From: JACVRM01 sp046262315
GTDB taxonomy: Bacteria; Actinomycetota; Thermoleophilia; Gaiellales; Gaiellaceae
Length of the DNA: 30,246 bases
NCBI GenBank assembly: GCA_046262315.1
Contig: JBHEMZ010000092.1
Location: 1 to 30,246 of the forward strand
Direction of reading: 5' to 3'
Part shown: positions 1 through 7,510 of the stretch, in pieces
Layout: each line of letters starts with the position of its first letter
Numbering within the stretch: the stretch's first letter is position 1
The notes under the pieces: generated by a model
The model's input: the letters and a program-made list of their open reading frames with translations, nothing else
What the model was told of the DNA's origin: nothing
The model's database searches: none
Program-made: the position numbers and the translations under genes

Positions 1-1
1 T

Positions 2-655
2 GAGGAGGAGGGGCTTGCAGCCCGTGTTTTGGAGTCGCTGGACATCACGGTGGAGGAGGTGCGCGCGCAGGTGGCGCGGATCGTCGGCCAGGGCGACGAG
101 GTGACGACCGGGCAGATTCCGTTCACGCCGCGGGCGAAGAAAGTGTTGGAGCTGGCGTTGCGCGAGGCGCTGTCACTGGGGCACAACTACATCGGTACGG
201 AGCACATCCTGCTCGGCCTGGTGCGCGAGAACGAGGGTGTCGCGGCCCGGATCCTGCTCGACTTCGACGCGGATGCGGAAAAGATTCGCAACGCAGTCGT
301 GGGCCTGCTGTCCGGGCAGCCCTCGTTGGCGCGGCCCGTGGCGGGTATGTCTGCCCAGGGGGCCGCCGCCGCGCGCGCGAAGCCAGACGTGGCCGCAAAG
401 CTCGCCCGCGTTCGCGAGGAGATGGCGGCGATCGCCCAGCAGGACTTCGCTCGCGTCGCCTTTCTGCGAGACGAGGAACGCCGATTGCGTGCCGACCTGG
501 TCGGCACCGAGCCGGCCGAGTTTCCGTTCCCGCCGGGGACGTCAGCGTCGATGCTGATCGGCGGCTTTGACCGTCCTTCCCCGCGGACGCGCTCGTGGCC
601 GGCCTCCTTGTGGCTGCGACCGGGTTTTCGCTTGGCCTCATGGTCGGCTGGCTGA
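2..655 (+). CDS. Clp N-terminal-domain / UVR-motif protein (5' partial, probable frameshift near 3' end)
   Basis: The open frame runs in from the left edge, so the true start lies outside; the TTG at 29 sits inside a conserved Clp repeat and is not a start. The product has the Clp N repeat of ClpC/ClpA adaptors and chaperones (FTPRAKKVLELALREA, then GHNYIGTEHILLGLV), then an Ala-rich linker and a UVR-like helical hairpin (KLARVREEMAAIAQQDFARV). There is no AAA+ ATPase, so this is a stand-alone Clp-N protein, probably a proteostasis accessory factor. After about codon 180 the frame becomes Trp/Arg/Ser-rich and ends at 655. The -1 frame over the same bases encodes a clean hydrophobic helix (ALVAGLLVAATGFSLGLMVG) ending at 664-666. 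A lost base near the CCTTCCCC run (575-582), real or a sequence error, would explain this. Family call is firm; the C-terminus is doubtful. Confidence 0.8.
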   Translation, partial: EEEGLAARVLESLDITVEEVRAQVARIVGQGDEVTTGQIPFTPRAKKVLELALREALSLGHNYIGTEHILLGLVRENEGVAARILLDFDADAEKIRNAVVGLLSGQPSLARPVAGMSAQGAAAARAKPDVAAKLARVREEMAAIAQQDFARVAFLRDEERRLRADLVGTEPAEFPFPPGTSASMLIGGFDRPSPRTRSWPASLWLRPGFRLASWSAG

Positions 656-688
656 TCTGGGACTGATCGCGCCGGAAGCGTCACGATC

Positions 689-711
689 GCCGCACACCTG
701 TCCCGTGCGGC
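689..711 (+). terminator. Hairpin after the Clp-N gene, possible terminator
   Basis: A perfect 7-bp stem (GCCGCAC at 689-695 with GTGCGGC at 705-711) encloses a 9-nt loop. It lies just after the end of the Clp-N gene and before lysS. No T-run follows, so an intrinsic terminator is only a possibility. Confidence 0.35.
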
Positions 712-718
712 CATGACC

Positions 719-731
719 AGGGTCTGACCCT
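719..731. repeat. Short perfect palindrome AGGGT-CTG-ACCCT
   Basis: A 5-bp inverted repeat with a 3-nt centre (AGGGTCTGACCCT) lies between the Clp-N gene and lysS. Its GGGTCTGACCC core resembles short palindromic elements dispersed in some actinobacterial genomes; that likeness is from memory. I saw no second copy in this window. It could also be an operator for lysS. Confidence 0.35.
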
Positions 732-755
732 CGAGGTGTGACGAATGCGTGGCGG

Positions 756-785
756 TTCATCCCCAGGGAGGGCCTCGCCTAGACT
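756..785 (+). promoter_or_regulatory. Candidate lysS promoter
   Basis: TAGACT at 780-785 is a good actinobacterial -10 (TAnnnT) and TTCATC at 756-761 a weak -35, with an 18-bp spacer. Transcription would begin near 792, only a few bases before the ATG at 796, giving a nearly leaderless lysS message. This is the main reason to prefer the ATG at 796 over the one at 745. Confidence 0.4.
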
Positions 786-795
786 CGCGGACTCC

Positions 796-2175
796 ATGAG
801 CGGACTCGCGAAGCGCTTTCCGGACCGGGTCGAGGTCGCGCGCGCACGCGCCGATGCCGGGGCGCTCGAGCCAGGACAGGAGTCCGAAGACCCCCTCCGA
901 CTCGCGGGGCGCGTGATGGCGCGCCGCGACATGGGCAAGCTCGTCTTCCTCGACCTCGTCGACCGCTCCGGCCGCATCCAGCTCTTCTGCCAGCCCGCCG
1001 AGCTGGGCACGATCGACCTCGACCTCGGGGACATCGTCGGCGTCGAGGGCGTCCCCATGCGCACGCGCCGCGGCGAGCCGTCGCTCCGCGTCCGCCAACT
1101 CGAGCTGCTCGCGAAGAATCGGCGCCCGCTCCCCGACACCTTCCATGGGCTCACGGACGTCGAGCTGCGCTACCGCAAGCGCTACCTCGACCTGCTGATG
1201 AACGAGGAGTCGCGTCGCGCCGCGCTGGTTCGCTCGCGCATGGTCAGCGAGATCCGTCGGTACCTCGACGGCGAGGGCTTCGTCGAGGTCGAGACGCCGA
1301 TCCTTCAGCCCCGCTACGGCGGCGGGTTCGCCGAGCCGTTCGTCACGCACTACAACGCGCTCGACCAGGACTACTACCTGCGCATCGCCGACGAGCTCTA
1401 CCTCAAGAGGCTGATCGTCGGCGGCCTCGAGCGGGTCTACGAGCTGTCGAAGGACTTTCGCAACGAGGGGCTCTCCTACAAGCACAACCCCGAGTTCACG
1501 CAGCTCGAGTGGTACGAAGCGTACGCCGACTACCGCGACACGATGGAGCGTGTAGAGACACTCCTGGAGCAGGTCGCGCAGGAGGTCTGCAGCACGACCC
1601 GCTTCACGTATCGCGGCCACGAGGTGGACGTCGCCCGGCCGTGGAGCCGGGTGCGGCTCGTGGACGCGCTCGAGTCGCTGAATCTGTGGAGCCGTGACGA
1701 GGCCGAGTTGCGTGCCCGGCTCGAGGAACGCGGCACGCCGACCCACGCCGACCGGACGTGGGCGCAACTGGTCGATCACGCGCTCAGCGCGTACGTCGAG
1801 CCCGAGCTCGTCGAGCCCACGATCTTGCACGACTACCCGGTCGAGCTGTCGCCGTTCGCTCGCACGACGGACGGCGATCCGGCGTTCGTCGAACGCTTCG
1901 AGTTCTTCGTAGGCGGCACCGAGCTCGGGAACGCGTACAGCGAGCTCAACGACGCCGAGGAGCAGAGCGAGCGTTTCGCCATGCAGCAGGCGGAGCGCGC
2001 GGCCGGGGACACGACCGCGGAGGAGGGCGACCCCGACTTCGTCGAGGCTCTCTCCTACGGCATGCCGCCGACAGGCGGTCTCGGGCTCGGCATCGACCGG
2101 CTTGCGATGGTGCTGACCGGCGCGGACACCATCCGGGACGTGATCCTCTTCCCGGCGTTGCGCCGGCGCGACTAG
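796..2175 (+). CDS. lysS: Lysyl-tRNA synthetase, class II
   Basis: Charges tRNA-Lys with lysine in the cytoplasm, using ATP. The 459-residue product has the N-terminal OB-fold anticodon-binding domain (GRVMARRDMGKLVFLDLVDR, roughly residues 35-55), then the class II catalytic core. Motif 2 is FRNEGLSYKHNPEFTQLEW near residue 220, followed by YEAYADY; motif 3 is GLGLGIDRLAMVLTG near residue 430, ending DVILFPALRRR. The N-terminus is somewhat shorter than in the usual roughly 490-500-residue enzymes. An in-frame ATG at 745 would add 17 unconserved residues and has a GAGGTG upstream; I prefer 796 because of the TAGACT -10 just before it and because homology starts soon after. The stop TAG shares the bases CTAG with the convergent phosphatase stop. 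It is a housekeeping gene at the edge of the glycan locus. Confidence 0.95.
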   Translation: MSGLAKRFPDRVEVARARADAGALEPGQESEDPLRLAGRVMARRDMGKLVFLDLVDRSGRIQLFCQPAELGTIDLDLGDIVGVEGVPMRTRRGEPSLRVRQLELLAKNRRPLPDTFHGLTDVELRYRKRYLDLLMNEESRRAALVRSRMVSEIRRYLDGEGFVEVETPILQPRYGGGFAEPFVTHYNALDQDYYLRIADELYLKRLIVGGLERVYELSKDFRNEGLSYKHNPEFTQLEWYEAYADYRDTMERVETLLEQVAQEVCSTTRFTYRGHEVDVARPWSRVRLVDALESLNLWSRDEAELRARLEERGTPTHADRTWAQLVDHALSAYVEPELVEPTILHDYPVELSPFARTTDGDPAFVERFEFFVGGTELGNAYSELNDAEEQSERFAMQQAERAAGDTTAEEGDPDFVEALSYGMPPTGGLGLGIDRLAMVLTGADTIRDVILFPALRRRD

Positions 2176-2966
2176 CCGCCGCGCGCGACCCGGAGGACCG
2201 GCCGGCGCCGCCGGGGCTCGACGTGACCGCGCTCGAGCGCGGGCAGACGCGTCACGCGGTCGGCACCGAAGAGCCCGACGGCGACCCGCTGGGTCAGCTC
2301 GCGAACCTGCCAGATGGTCTCTCGGTACACGTCCTGCGAGCCGCCGAGCGGATCCGGAAGCTCCTCGAGCTTCGCGTGGTGGTGCCGCAGACCCTGGGCG
2401 CGGGCCACCACCTGCCGGGCATGCTCGACCGGCCCGGTGGCACGCGGCGGATCAATCAGCTCGAGCAGGTCGGCGAGCTCCGTGATCGCGAAGGTGCGCT
2501 CGCGCGGCGCTCCCGCATCCACGACCGCAGTCGCGACGTGCTTGCGCTCGAAGCCTACGACGAGGTCGGCACTGCTCAGATCCTCGGCGAGCACGCACCG
2601 CGCTCGGTGCCCAGAGATGTCGAGGCCGACCGCGGCGGCGGTCTCGATGGCCTCCGGCAGTGGCGGCACGGGGCCGAGGTCGAGGACGCCGACCGAGCTG
2701 ATTCGCACGGGCAACCCTTCGGTGAGCGCGCGCATGAAGCCCTCCGCCACGGGGCTGCGGACGCGGTTGCCGGTGCAGACCATGACGAGCTCGAACGGAC
2801 GCTCGACCTGTGGTTCCCAGCGACCGTGCGTCAGCCGCGAGGTGATCTCGTGCGCCAGCTCCTCCAGCGCGTCAAGACGCTTGAAGAACTCCTTGATCAG
2901 CGTGTCCGGGTCCGCTGCCGCCAACTTCGCAACCCTAGCGCTGTTCCTCCGTCGTACGGGCCTCAC
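2172..2966 (-). CDS. Low-molecular-weight protein tyrosine phosphatase (Wzb-like)
   Basis: Probably dephosphorylates the BY-kinase encoded at the head of the same unit (7511-8866), the Wzc/Wzb pairing known for capsule assembly. The catalytic loop CTGNRVRS fits C-X5-R-S (Cys64, Arg70, Ser71); the usual second Cys of CxGNxCRSP is Val here. The general-acid Asp lies in LPDPLGGS (Asp205-Pro206). About 55 residues of charged, helical sequence precede the catalytic domain, longer than in classic roughly 150-residue LMW-PTPs, and a basic tail follows the DP motif. The GTG start at 2966 overlaps the upstream stop as GTGA (2963-2966), implying translational coupling; a TTG about 15 codons downstream is an alternative. 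The open frame upstream of 2966 is antisense-type shadow over the glycosyltransferase gene. Confidence 0.88.
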   Translation of the reverse strand: MRPVRRRNSARVAKLAAADPDTLIKEFFKRLDALEELAHEITSRLTHGRWEPQVERPFELVMVCTGNRVRSPVAEGFMRALTEGLPVRISSVGVLDLGPVPPLPEAIETAAAVGLDISGHRARCVLAEDLSSADLVVGFERKHVATAVVDAGAPRERTFAITELADLLELIDPPRATGPVEHARQVVARAQGLRHHHAKLEELPDPLGGSQDVYRETIWQVRELTQRVAVGLFGADRVTRLPALERGHVEPRRRRPVLRVARGG

Positions 2967-3928
2967 CGCACGTGCTCCTCGGACATGCCGAGCTGCTGCT
3001 CGATGCGGAGCTGGCGGGCACGCACCAGTGGCCCGGCGAGGCGGGGAGCAGGCGTGAGGACGCGGGCCTTCCAGAGCAGCATGCGCTCGCTCGGCACTAG
3101 CGCGGCGGCGGCGCGGTACAGTCGGGCAGCTTCGCTGTAACGGCGCTCGCGCAGCGCACGGTCGCCTTCGCGCCCGAGCTCGCGCGGGCTCGGGCCGCGC
3201 AGGCGTCGGCGCACGTAGTCGCGCTCGAGCGGCGTCAGATCCACCCGGGTTTCGAGCTCGCGGTACACGGCCTCGACGTCGGCGTCCATCCGGTCTCGCG
3301 CCGCGGACAGGCTCTCGGTACCCCACCGATAGAGGGCGAGGGGCTTCGGCTGGAGCGAGACACGGTGGCCCGCGAGGATGGCGCGGATCCAGAAATGCCA
3401 GTCCTCTGCGCGTCGCCGCTCGACCGGGAAGGGGCCGATCTCTTCCACCAGTCGTCGCGGGAACAGCGAGAGCGGCGAGACGAAATTCTGCTCGAGTATC
3501 GCGCGGCGCTGCTCGTCAGGTGCTGGGAAGCCGCCCTTGTAGCGGGTGCGGGACGGGTGGATGCCGCCGGGCAGCAGCCAGTAGGAGTTAGCCGTCACGA
3601 TCCCGCCACGGCGGTCGTAGAGAGCGACGAGGGTCTCGACGTGCTCCGGGAAGAGGACGTCGTCCGAGTCGCAGAAAGCGATCAGCTCGCCGCGCGCCTC
3701 GGCCACGCCGCGGTTCCTGGCCGCGGCGACGCCGGCGTTCTCCTGGCGCACGAGGCGTACCGGCCCTTCATGCGCCTCGACGATCGCGGCGGTCGCGTCC
3801 GTGGAGCCGTCGTCCACGACCACGAGCTCGAGGTCGCGGTACGTCTGGCCCAGGACGAAGGACACCGCAGCGCCCACGGTTGCGCCAGCGTCGTACGCCG
3901 GCATGACAACGGAGACTCGAGGACTCAC
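2963..3928 (-). CDS. GT2-family glycosyltransferase (GT-A fold)
   Basis: A 321-residue inverting glycosyltransferase, expected to add a sugar from a nucleotide donor to the lipid-linked repeat unit at the inner face of the membrane. RVSVVMPAYDAG opens the GT-A fold, followed by VVVDDGSTDAT (Asp39-Asp40-Gly41, nucleotide binding), AAARNRGVAEARGE and the metal-binding FCDSDD (residues 85-90). RRAEDWHFWIRA supplies the ED acceptor/catalytic-base motif. The C-terminal 90 residues are Arg-rich and helical, with no membrane segments. I chose the GTG at 3928 because GAGGAG lies five bases upstream and homology starts at once; the ATG at 3964 would add 12 basic residues. Donor and acceptor cannot be read from sequence. 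Confidence 0.88.
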   Translation of the reverse strand: MSPRVSVVMPAYDAGATVGAAVSFVLGQTYRDLELVVVDDGSTDATAAIVEAHEGPVRLVRQENAGVAAARNRGVAEARGELIAFCDSDDVLFPEHVETLVALYDRRGGIVTANSYWLLPGGIHPSRTRYKGGFPAPDEQRRAILEQNFVSPLSLFPRRLVEEIGPFPVERRRAEDWHFWIRAILAGHRVSLQPKPLALYRWGTESLSAARDRMDADVEAVYRELETRVDLTPLERDYVRRRLRGPSPRELGREGDRALRERRYSEAARLYRAAAALVPSERMLLWKARVLTPAPRLAGPLVRARQLRIEQQLGMSEEHVR

Positions 3929-3989
3929 GCGTGCTCCTCGCCGGCGCCGGCTCCGGCCGGGCACGCTGCCTGCGCGTGGGCGTACCGTT

Positions 3990-5048
3990 TCATCGGCGCA
4001 GCGAGCGATAGAGGGTCAGATAGGACTCCACCATCGCATCTTCGGTGTGGCGGGCTGCCAGCTGTAGCCCGCGGGCGGCCAGATCGCGCGCGAGCGTCTC
4101 GTCGCCGAGCACGCGCCCGAGCGCGGCGGCGAGCGCCGGCGGGTCGTCCGGCGCGACCAAGAGCGCGGTTTCGCCGTCCTTCACGAGTTCGCGGATACCC
4201 CGCACTGCGGTCGCGACGAGAGGTGTGCCGGCTGCCAGCGCCTCGAGCGCCACGAGCGGCAGCCCCTCCGAGCGCGAAGGCAGGACGACGGCGTCGGCGG
4301 CTCCCATGATCGCCCGTGCGTCGGCGCGCAGTCCACCGAAGATCACCCGGTCTGCGACACCCATGGCGGAAGACTCGCGCTCGAGCTCTGCGCGGAGAGT
4401 CCCCTCGCCGATCAGGGCCAGCCGCACGGTGGGGAGTCCGGCGAGCGCGCGCAACGCGAGGGCGTGGTTCTTGACGGGCGCGAGACGCCCGACGCAGATG
4501 GCGAGCGGTCTTCCGGGCGGCACGCTCCACTCGCGATCCAGCGCCGCACGGTCGGCGGAAGGCGGAGCCGGCGCCACCCCGTTCACGATCGTGGCCGCGG
4601 GCCACAGGCGCTGCTCTTCGAGACCGGCGGCGACGCCCGGACCGCACGCGACGATCGGCAGCCCCGCGAGACGAAGCGCGCGGGCGGCCGAGCCGTAGTC
4701 TTCGTCGGGAACCCCGTGCACGCTCACAAGCCCGCGCGCGCGCCTTCCGCGGACAGTCGCGAGGCCGGTGAGTACCGCCGTCCCGGGGTTGTGGCAGTGG
4801 ACGAGGTCCGGCCGCCAATGGCGCAGCGCCCGGTGGACTGCCAAGGCGCCGCCCGGCACGCGGTGCGGTCGGCGCTCGACGAGCGGGAGCCCGTACCGCG
4901 CCGCACCGCCGAGCTCCGCGGCGAGCGCCCCGCCGGCCGCTGCCACGGCCACCTCGTGTCCAGCGTCCTGCGCGCCTCGTGCGAGCGCGACCACGACCCG
5001 CTCGGCTCCGCCCATCCCGAGCTCCTGGATGACGTGCAGCACGCGCAT
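3990..5048 (-). CDS. GT4-family glycosyltransferase (GT-B fold)
   Basis: A 352-residue retaining glycosyltransferase of the GT-B fold. The N-terminal Rossmann domain begins MRVLHVIQELGMGGAER, with the glycine-rich GGAE acceptor-side loop of GT4 enzymes. PDLVHCHNPGT and the LVSVHGVPDE stretch are typical. The donor domain carries ICVGRLAPVKNHALALRAL, VIFGGLRAD, and the ExxxxxxxE-type motif in SRSEGLPLVALEALAAGTPL. The ATG at 5048 is preceded by GGAGGGG five bases upstream; the ATG at 5066 would overlap the upstream stop but adds an unconserved MPGGAR. It is 61 bases ahead of the GT2 gene and 17 bases after the previous one, within the same unit. Specificity is unknown. Confidence 0.9.
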   Translation of the reverse strand: MRVLHVIQELGMGGAERVVVALARGAQDAGHEVAVAAAGGALAAELGGAARYGLPLVERRPHRVPGGALAVHRALRHWRPDLVHCHNPGTAVLTGLATVRGRRARGLVSVHGVPDEDYGSAARALRLAGLPIVACGPGVAAGLEEQRLWPAATIVNGVAPAPPSADRAALDREWSVPPGRPLAICVGRLAPVKNHALALRALAGLPTVRLALIGEGTLRAELERESSAMGVADRVIFGGLRADARAIMGAADAVVLPSRSEGLPLVALEALAAGTPLVATAVRGIRELVKDGETALLVAPDDPPALAAALGRVLGDETLARDLAARGLQLAARHTEDAMVESYLTLYRSLRR

Positions 5049-5065
5049 TCGTGCCCCTCCAGGCA

Positions 5066-6157
5066 CTAGCGGCGCGCGAGCGCCTGCTCGTACAGCGACA
5101 CCATCTGACGGGCGAGCGCACCGACTTCGAACCGCTCCCCGACGCGCCGCGCCGCGGCGCGCGCCAGATTCTCGCGGCGCAACGGATCGTCCACGAGGCT
5201 CCCGATCGCCCGCGCGAGGCCGTCGACGTCGGCCACCTCCACGAGCACTCCCGACTCGCCGTCCACGATGAGCTCCGGCACGCCGCCCACGCGCGTGGCG
5301 ACGGGAGGCACAGCGGCAGCCATCGCCTCGAGAAGCGCCATCGGCAGGTTCTCGTCTCGCGACGGGAGCACGAACAGGTCGAGCTCCTCGATCCGCTCGC
5401 GCACGTTGGGGACACGTCCATGGAAGCGCGCATCAAGGCCCAGCGAGCGCGCGCGTGTCTCCAGCTCGCTGCGCAACGAGCCGTCGCCGAAGATCTCCAG
5501 GCGGAGCGGGCGCTCGACGCGGGCGCACGCGTCGAGGAGCACGTCCACGCCCTTGCGGTGTTCGAGGATCGCCGCCGTGCCGACCACGAACGGGTCGTGG
5601 GCCTGGGCGGGCTCCGCACGGCGCACGTCGATGCCGTTCAGCACCACGCGCAGGCGGCTCTCGGGGAATCGATGCGCGACGAGGAAGCGCGCCACGGCCT
5701 CGGACGGGACGATCACCGTGCCGAGCAGCGCGAGTGAGGACTCGGCCGCGAGGTAGCCCCAGAGGAGCCAGGCGGCCTGGACGCGAGAGGTCTCAGCCGG
5801 GCGGCCGTCGACGAGTCCTGCGATCTGGTGCGGCAGGCCGTGGTAGGTATGGAAGACCGTCGCTCCGCGGGCACGGGCGGCCGGACGGACGAGGAGACCC
5901 GTGCGCCGGTCGTGTGTGTGCACGACGTCCGCGCCGCGCAGCAGCTTCCAGACGGACGAGGCCCCCCGCAGGTCGGCCTTGTGCCTGAGCGGCGCGACGG
6001 TCGCCCCGACGCCCCTGGCGTGGAAGCTCTCGGCCACCTCTTCGGTGGCGCAGACGACGTGTGCGTCGACCCCCGCCTCGGCCACGGCCGGCGCGAGCGT
6101 GCGCAAGTGCGTGACCGGACCGGCCTCCAGCACGCTCGTCACGTAGACCACTCTCAT
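5066..6157 (-). CDS. GT4-family glycosyltransferase (GT-B fold)
   Basis: A 363-residue GT-B glycosyltransferase. It starts MRVVYVTSVLEAGPVTHLRT and has ADVVHTHDRRTG and FHTYHGLPHQIA in the acceptor domain, then VVLNGIDVRRAEP at the hinge. The donor domain has AAILEHRKGVDVLLDACARV and the conserved SRDENLPMALLEAMAAAVPP followed by VGGVPELIVDGESGVLV. The ATG at 6157 overlaps the stop of the upstream ligase gene as ATGA (6154-6157), so this start is chosen over one ten codons earlier, and coupling is likely. The protein is soluble or peripheral at the membrane. It is adjacent to a second GT4 gene, so the two probably add consecutive sugars. Confidence 0.9.
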   Translation of the reverse strand: MRVVYVTSVLEAGPVTHLRTLAPAVAEAGVDAHVVCATEEVAESFHARGVGATVAPLRHKADLRGASSVWKLLRGADVVHTHDRRTGLLVRPAARARGATVFHTYHGLPHQIAGLVDGRPAETSRVQAAWLLWGYLAAESSLALLGTVIVPSEAVARFLVAHRFPESRLRVVLNGIDVRRAEPAQAHDPFVVGTAAILEHRKGVDVLLDACARVERPLRLEIFGDGSLRSELETRARSLGLDARFHGRVPNVRERIEELDLFVLPSRDENLPMALLEAMAAAVPPVATRVGGVPELIVDGESGVLVEVADVDGLARAIGSLVDDPLRRENLARAAARRVGERFEVGALARQMVSLYEQALARR

Positions 6158-7500
6158 TCGCGTGCGTCGGGTGCGCCCTCGCGCCACAGCGCGGTGGCCA
6201 GCGCGCCCAACAGCCAGAACGGGGCGAAGTACTGCTCGGAGAGGAAGAGGGCGCCCACGAACGCCACCACGAGCGCCGTGCGTAGCGCGCTCGCCATTCC
6301 GGGCGGCCCGCGCCCCGCACGCCGCGCCGCAGTCGCGCGCGCGAAGACGGCCGCCAGGTAGCCGAGGAAGAGGATCCCTCCGAGCAGGCCGAGCTCGGCG
6401 GCGACGTCGAGGTATGCGTTGTGGACAACACCGATGTTGCTCGTCCCCGCGGGCCGGCCGGTCTCCTCCAGGTAGTGGAAGCGGAAGTTGCCGGGGCCTA
6501 CCCCGAGAATCGGGTGTTCCAAGCTGAGCCGCGTCGCCGCACGCCAGGCGTCAACGCGCGTGTCGACGTTCGCCGTCGCCACCTTCTGCTTCGCGCGGAG
6601 GCCCGTCTGAACCTGCTCCGGGTTCGCCTGCACGAGCAGGAACGTGGTGCCGGCGGCGAGTACGATCACGCCCCCGAGCAGCAACATCTGGCCGCGCCGC
6701 TCGGTCAGCACGTGCCACACGAGCGCGGCCGCGAGTCCCACGAGCGCACCGCGCGAGAACGAGAGCGCGATCGAGGCGCTCATGGCGGCGGCCAGCACCA
6801 GCACCACGGGCCGCCAGCGGCGCTCGCCGAGGAGCCACAGGGTCAGCGGCAGCGTGGTCGCGAGCATGTAGGCGTGGTCGTTTGGGTCGCCGTAGGGCGG
6901 CCGTGACTGCGTCGTGTTCCCCGACAGGAACTCGTTCAGCGCGATCATCGCGGCTGCACCGCCCGCCAGCGAGAGCACCCACGCAATCCTCCGCTGCAGC
7001 GCATGGTTTCCCGCGAACTGGCTAACCACGATGTAGAGCGCGACAAAGCTGGCATAACGCACCGCGGTGGCCGTGGCCGCGCCGAATTCCTCCGCCTGGA
7101 GGGATGAGACGAGCGCCAGTGCCAGCAGCAGCAGCACGGCGGCGTGCGTGCGATCGAAGGACAGCCGGCGTCCCGACGCGAGCGCCCAGAGGGCGAAGCT
7201 CGCGAAGCAGAGGGCCCCTGCGAGCTTCGTGACTGTCAACTGGGGGTTCGAGCTGAGGCGCACCGCGTCCTCGAGCGGCGCTGCGGCGACGAGCAGGAGG
7301 AGCGCGATCTCCACCCGGGCCACGCTGACCACGACGACGGCGGCCGCCGCCAGCGCCAGCAGCAGGTGCGTCGGCTTCTCGACCGTCAGCAGCGCAACCG
7401 GCGCGGCGAGGGCAGCGACGAGGATCGTCGCGCCAATTGGGAGGCGAGGGCGGTCCTCTGCCGCCTGGGCTGCGGCGCTCAGGGGGCTTGGAGTCGCCAT
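6154..7500 (-). CDS. O-antigen ligase/polymerase family membrane protein (Wzy/WaaL-like), copy 1
   Basis: A 448-residue integral membrane protein with about ten to twelve hydrophobic segments. The family's large extracytoplasmic loop carries LEHPILGVGPGNFRFHYLEE, and the signature VVHNAYLDVAAELGLLGG falls near residues 358-375. Such proteins polymerise lipid-linked repeat units (Wzy) or transfer finished glycans to an acceptor (WaaL type); the sequence does not tell which. It sits ten bases after the BY-kinase gene and overlaps the next glycosyltransferase start. No clear Shine-Dalgarno precedes the ATG at 7500, which follows directly on the kinase gene. A second, longer relative is encoded at 26134-28065. 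Confidence 0.88.
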   Translation of the reverse strand: MATPSPLSAAAQAAEDRPRLPIGATILVAALAAPVALLTVEKPTHLLLALAAAAVVVVSVARVEIALLLLVAAAPLEDAVRLSSNPQLTVTKLAGALCFASFALWALASGRRLSFDRTHAAVLLLLALALVSSLQAEEFGAATATAVRYASFVALYIVVSQFAGNHALQRRIAWVLSLAGGAAAMIALNEFLSGNTTQSRPPYGDPNDHAYMLATTLPLTLWLLGERRWRPVVLVLAAAMSASIALSFSRGALVGLAAALVWHVLTERRGQMLLLGGVIVLAAGTTFLLVQANPEQVQTGLRAKQKVATANVDTRVDAWRAATRLSLEHPILGVGPGNFRFHYLEETGRPAGTSNIGVVHNAYLDVAAELGLLGGILFLGYLAAVFARATAARRAGRGPPGMASALRTALVVAFVGALFLSEQYFAPFWLLGALATALWREGAPDARE

Positions 7501-7510
7501 CGGCCGGGGC

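Noticed and set aside
757..1830. 357-codon open frame on the minus strand inside lysS
   Set aside because: It lies wholly opposite an unmistakable lysS reading frame; long antisense open frames are expected at this GC content, and its product is a low-complexity Ala/Arg/Val sequence with no family motif.
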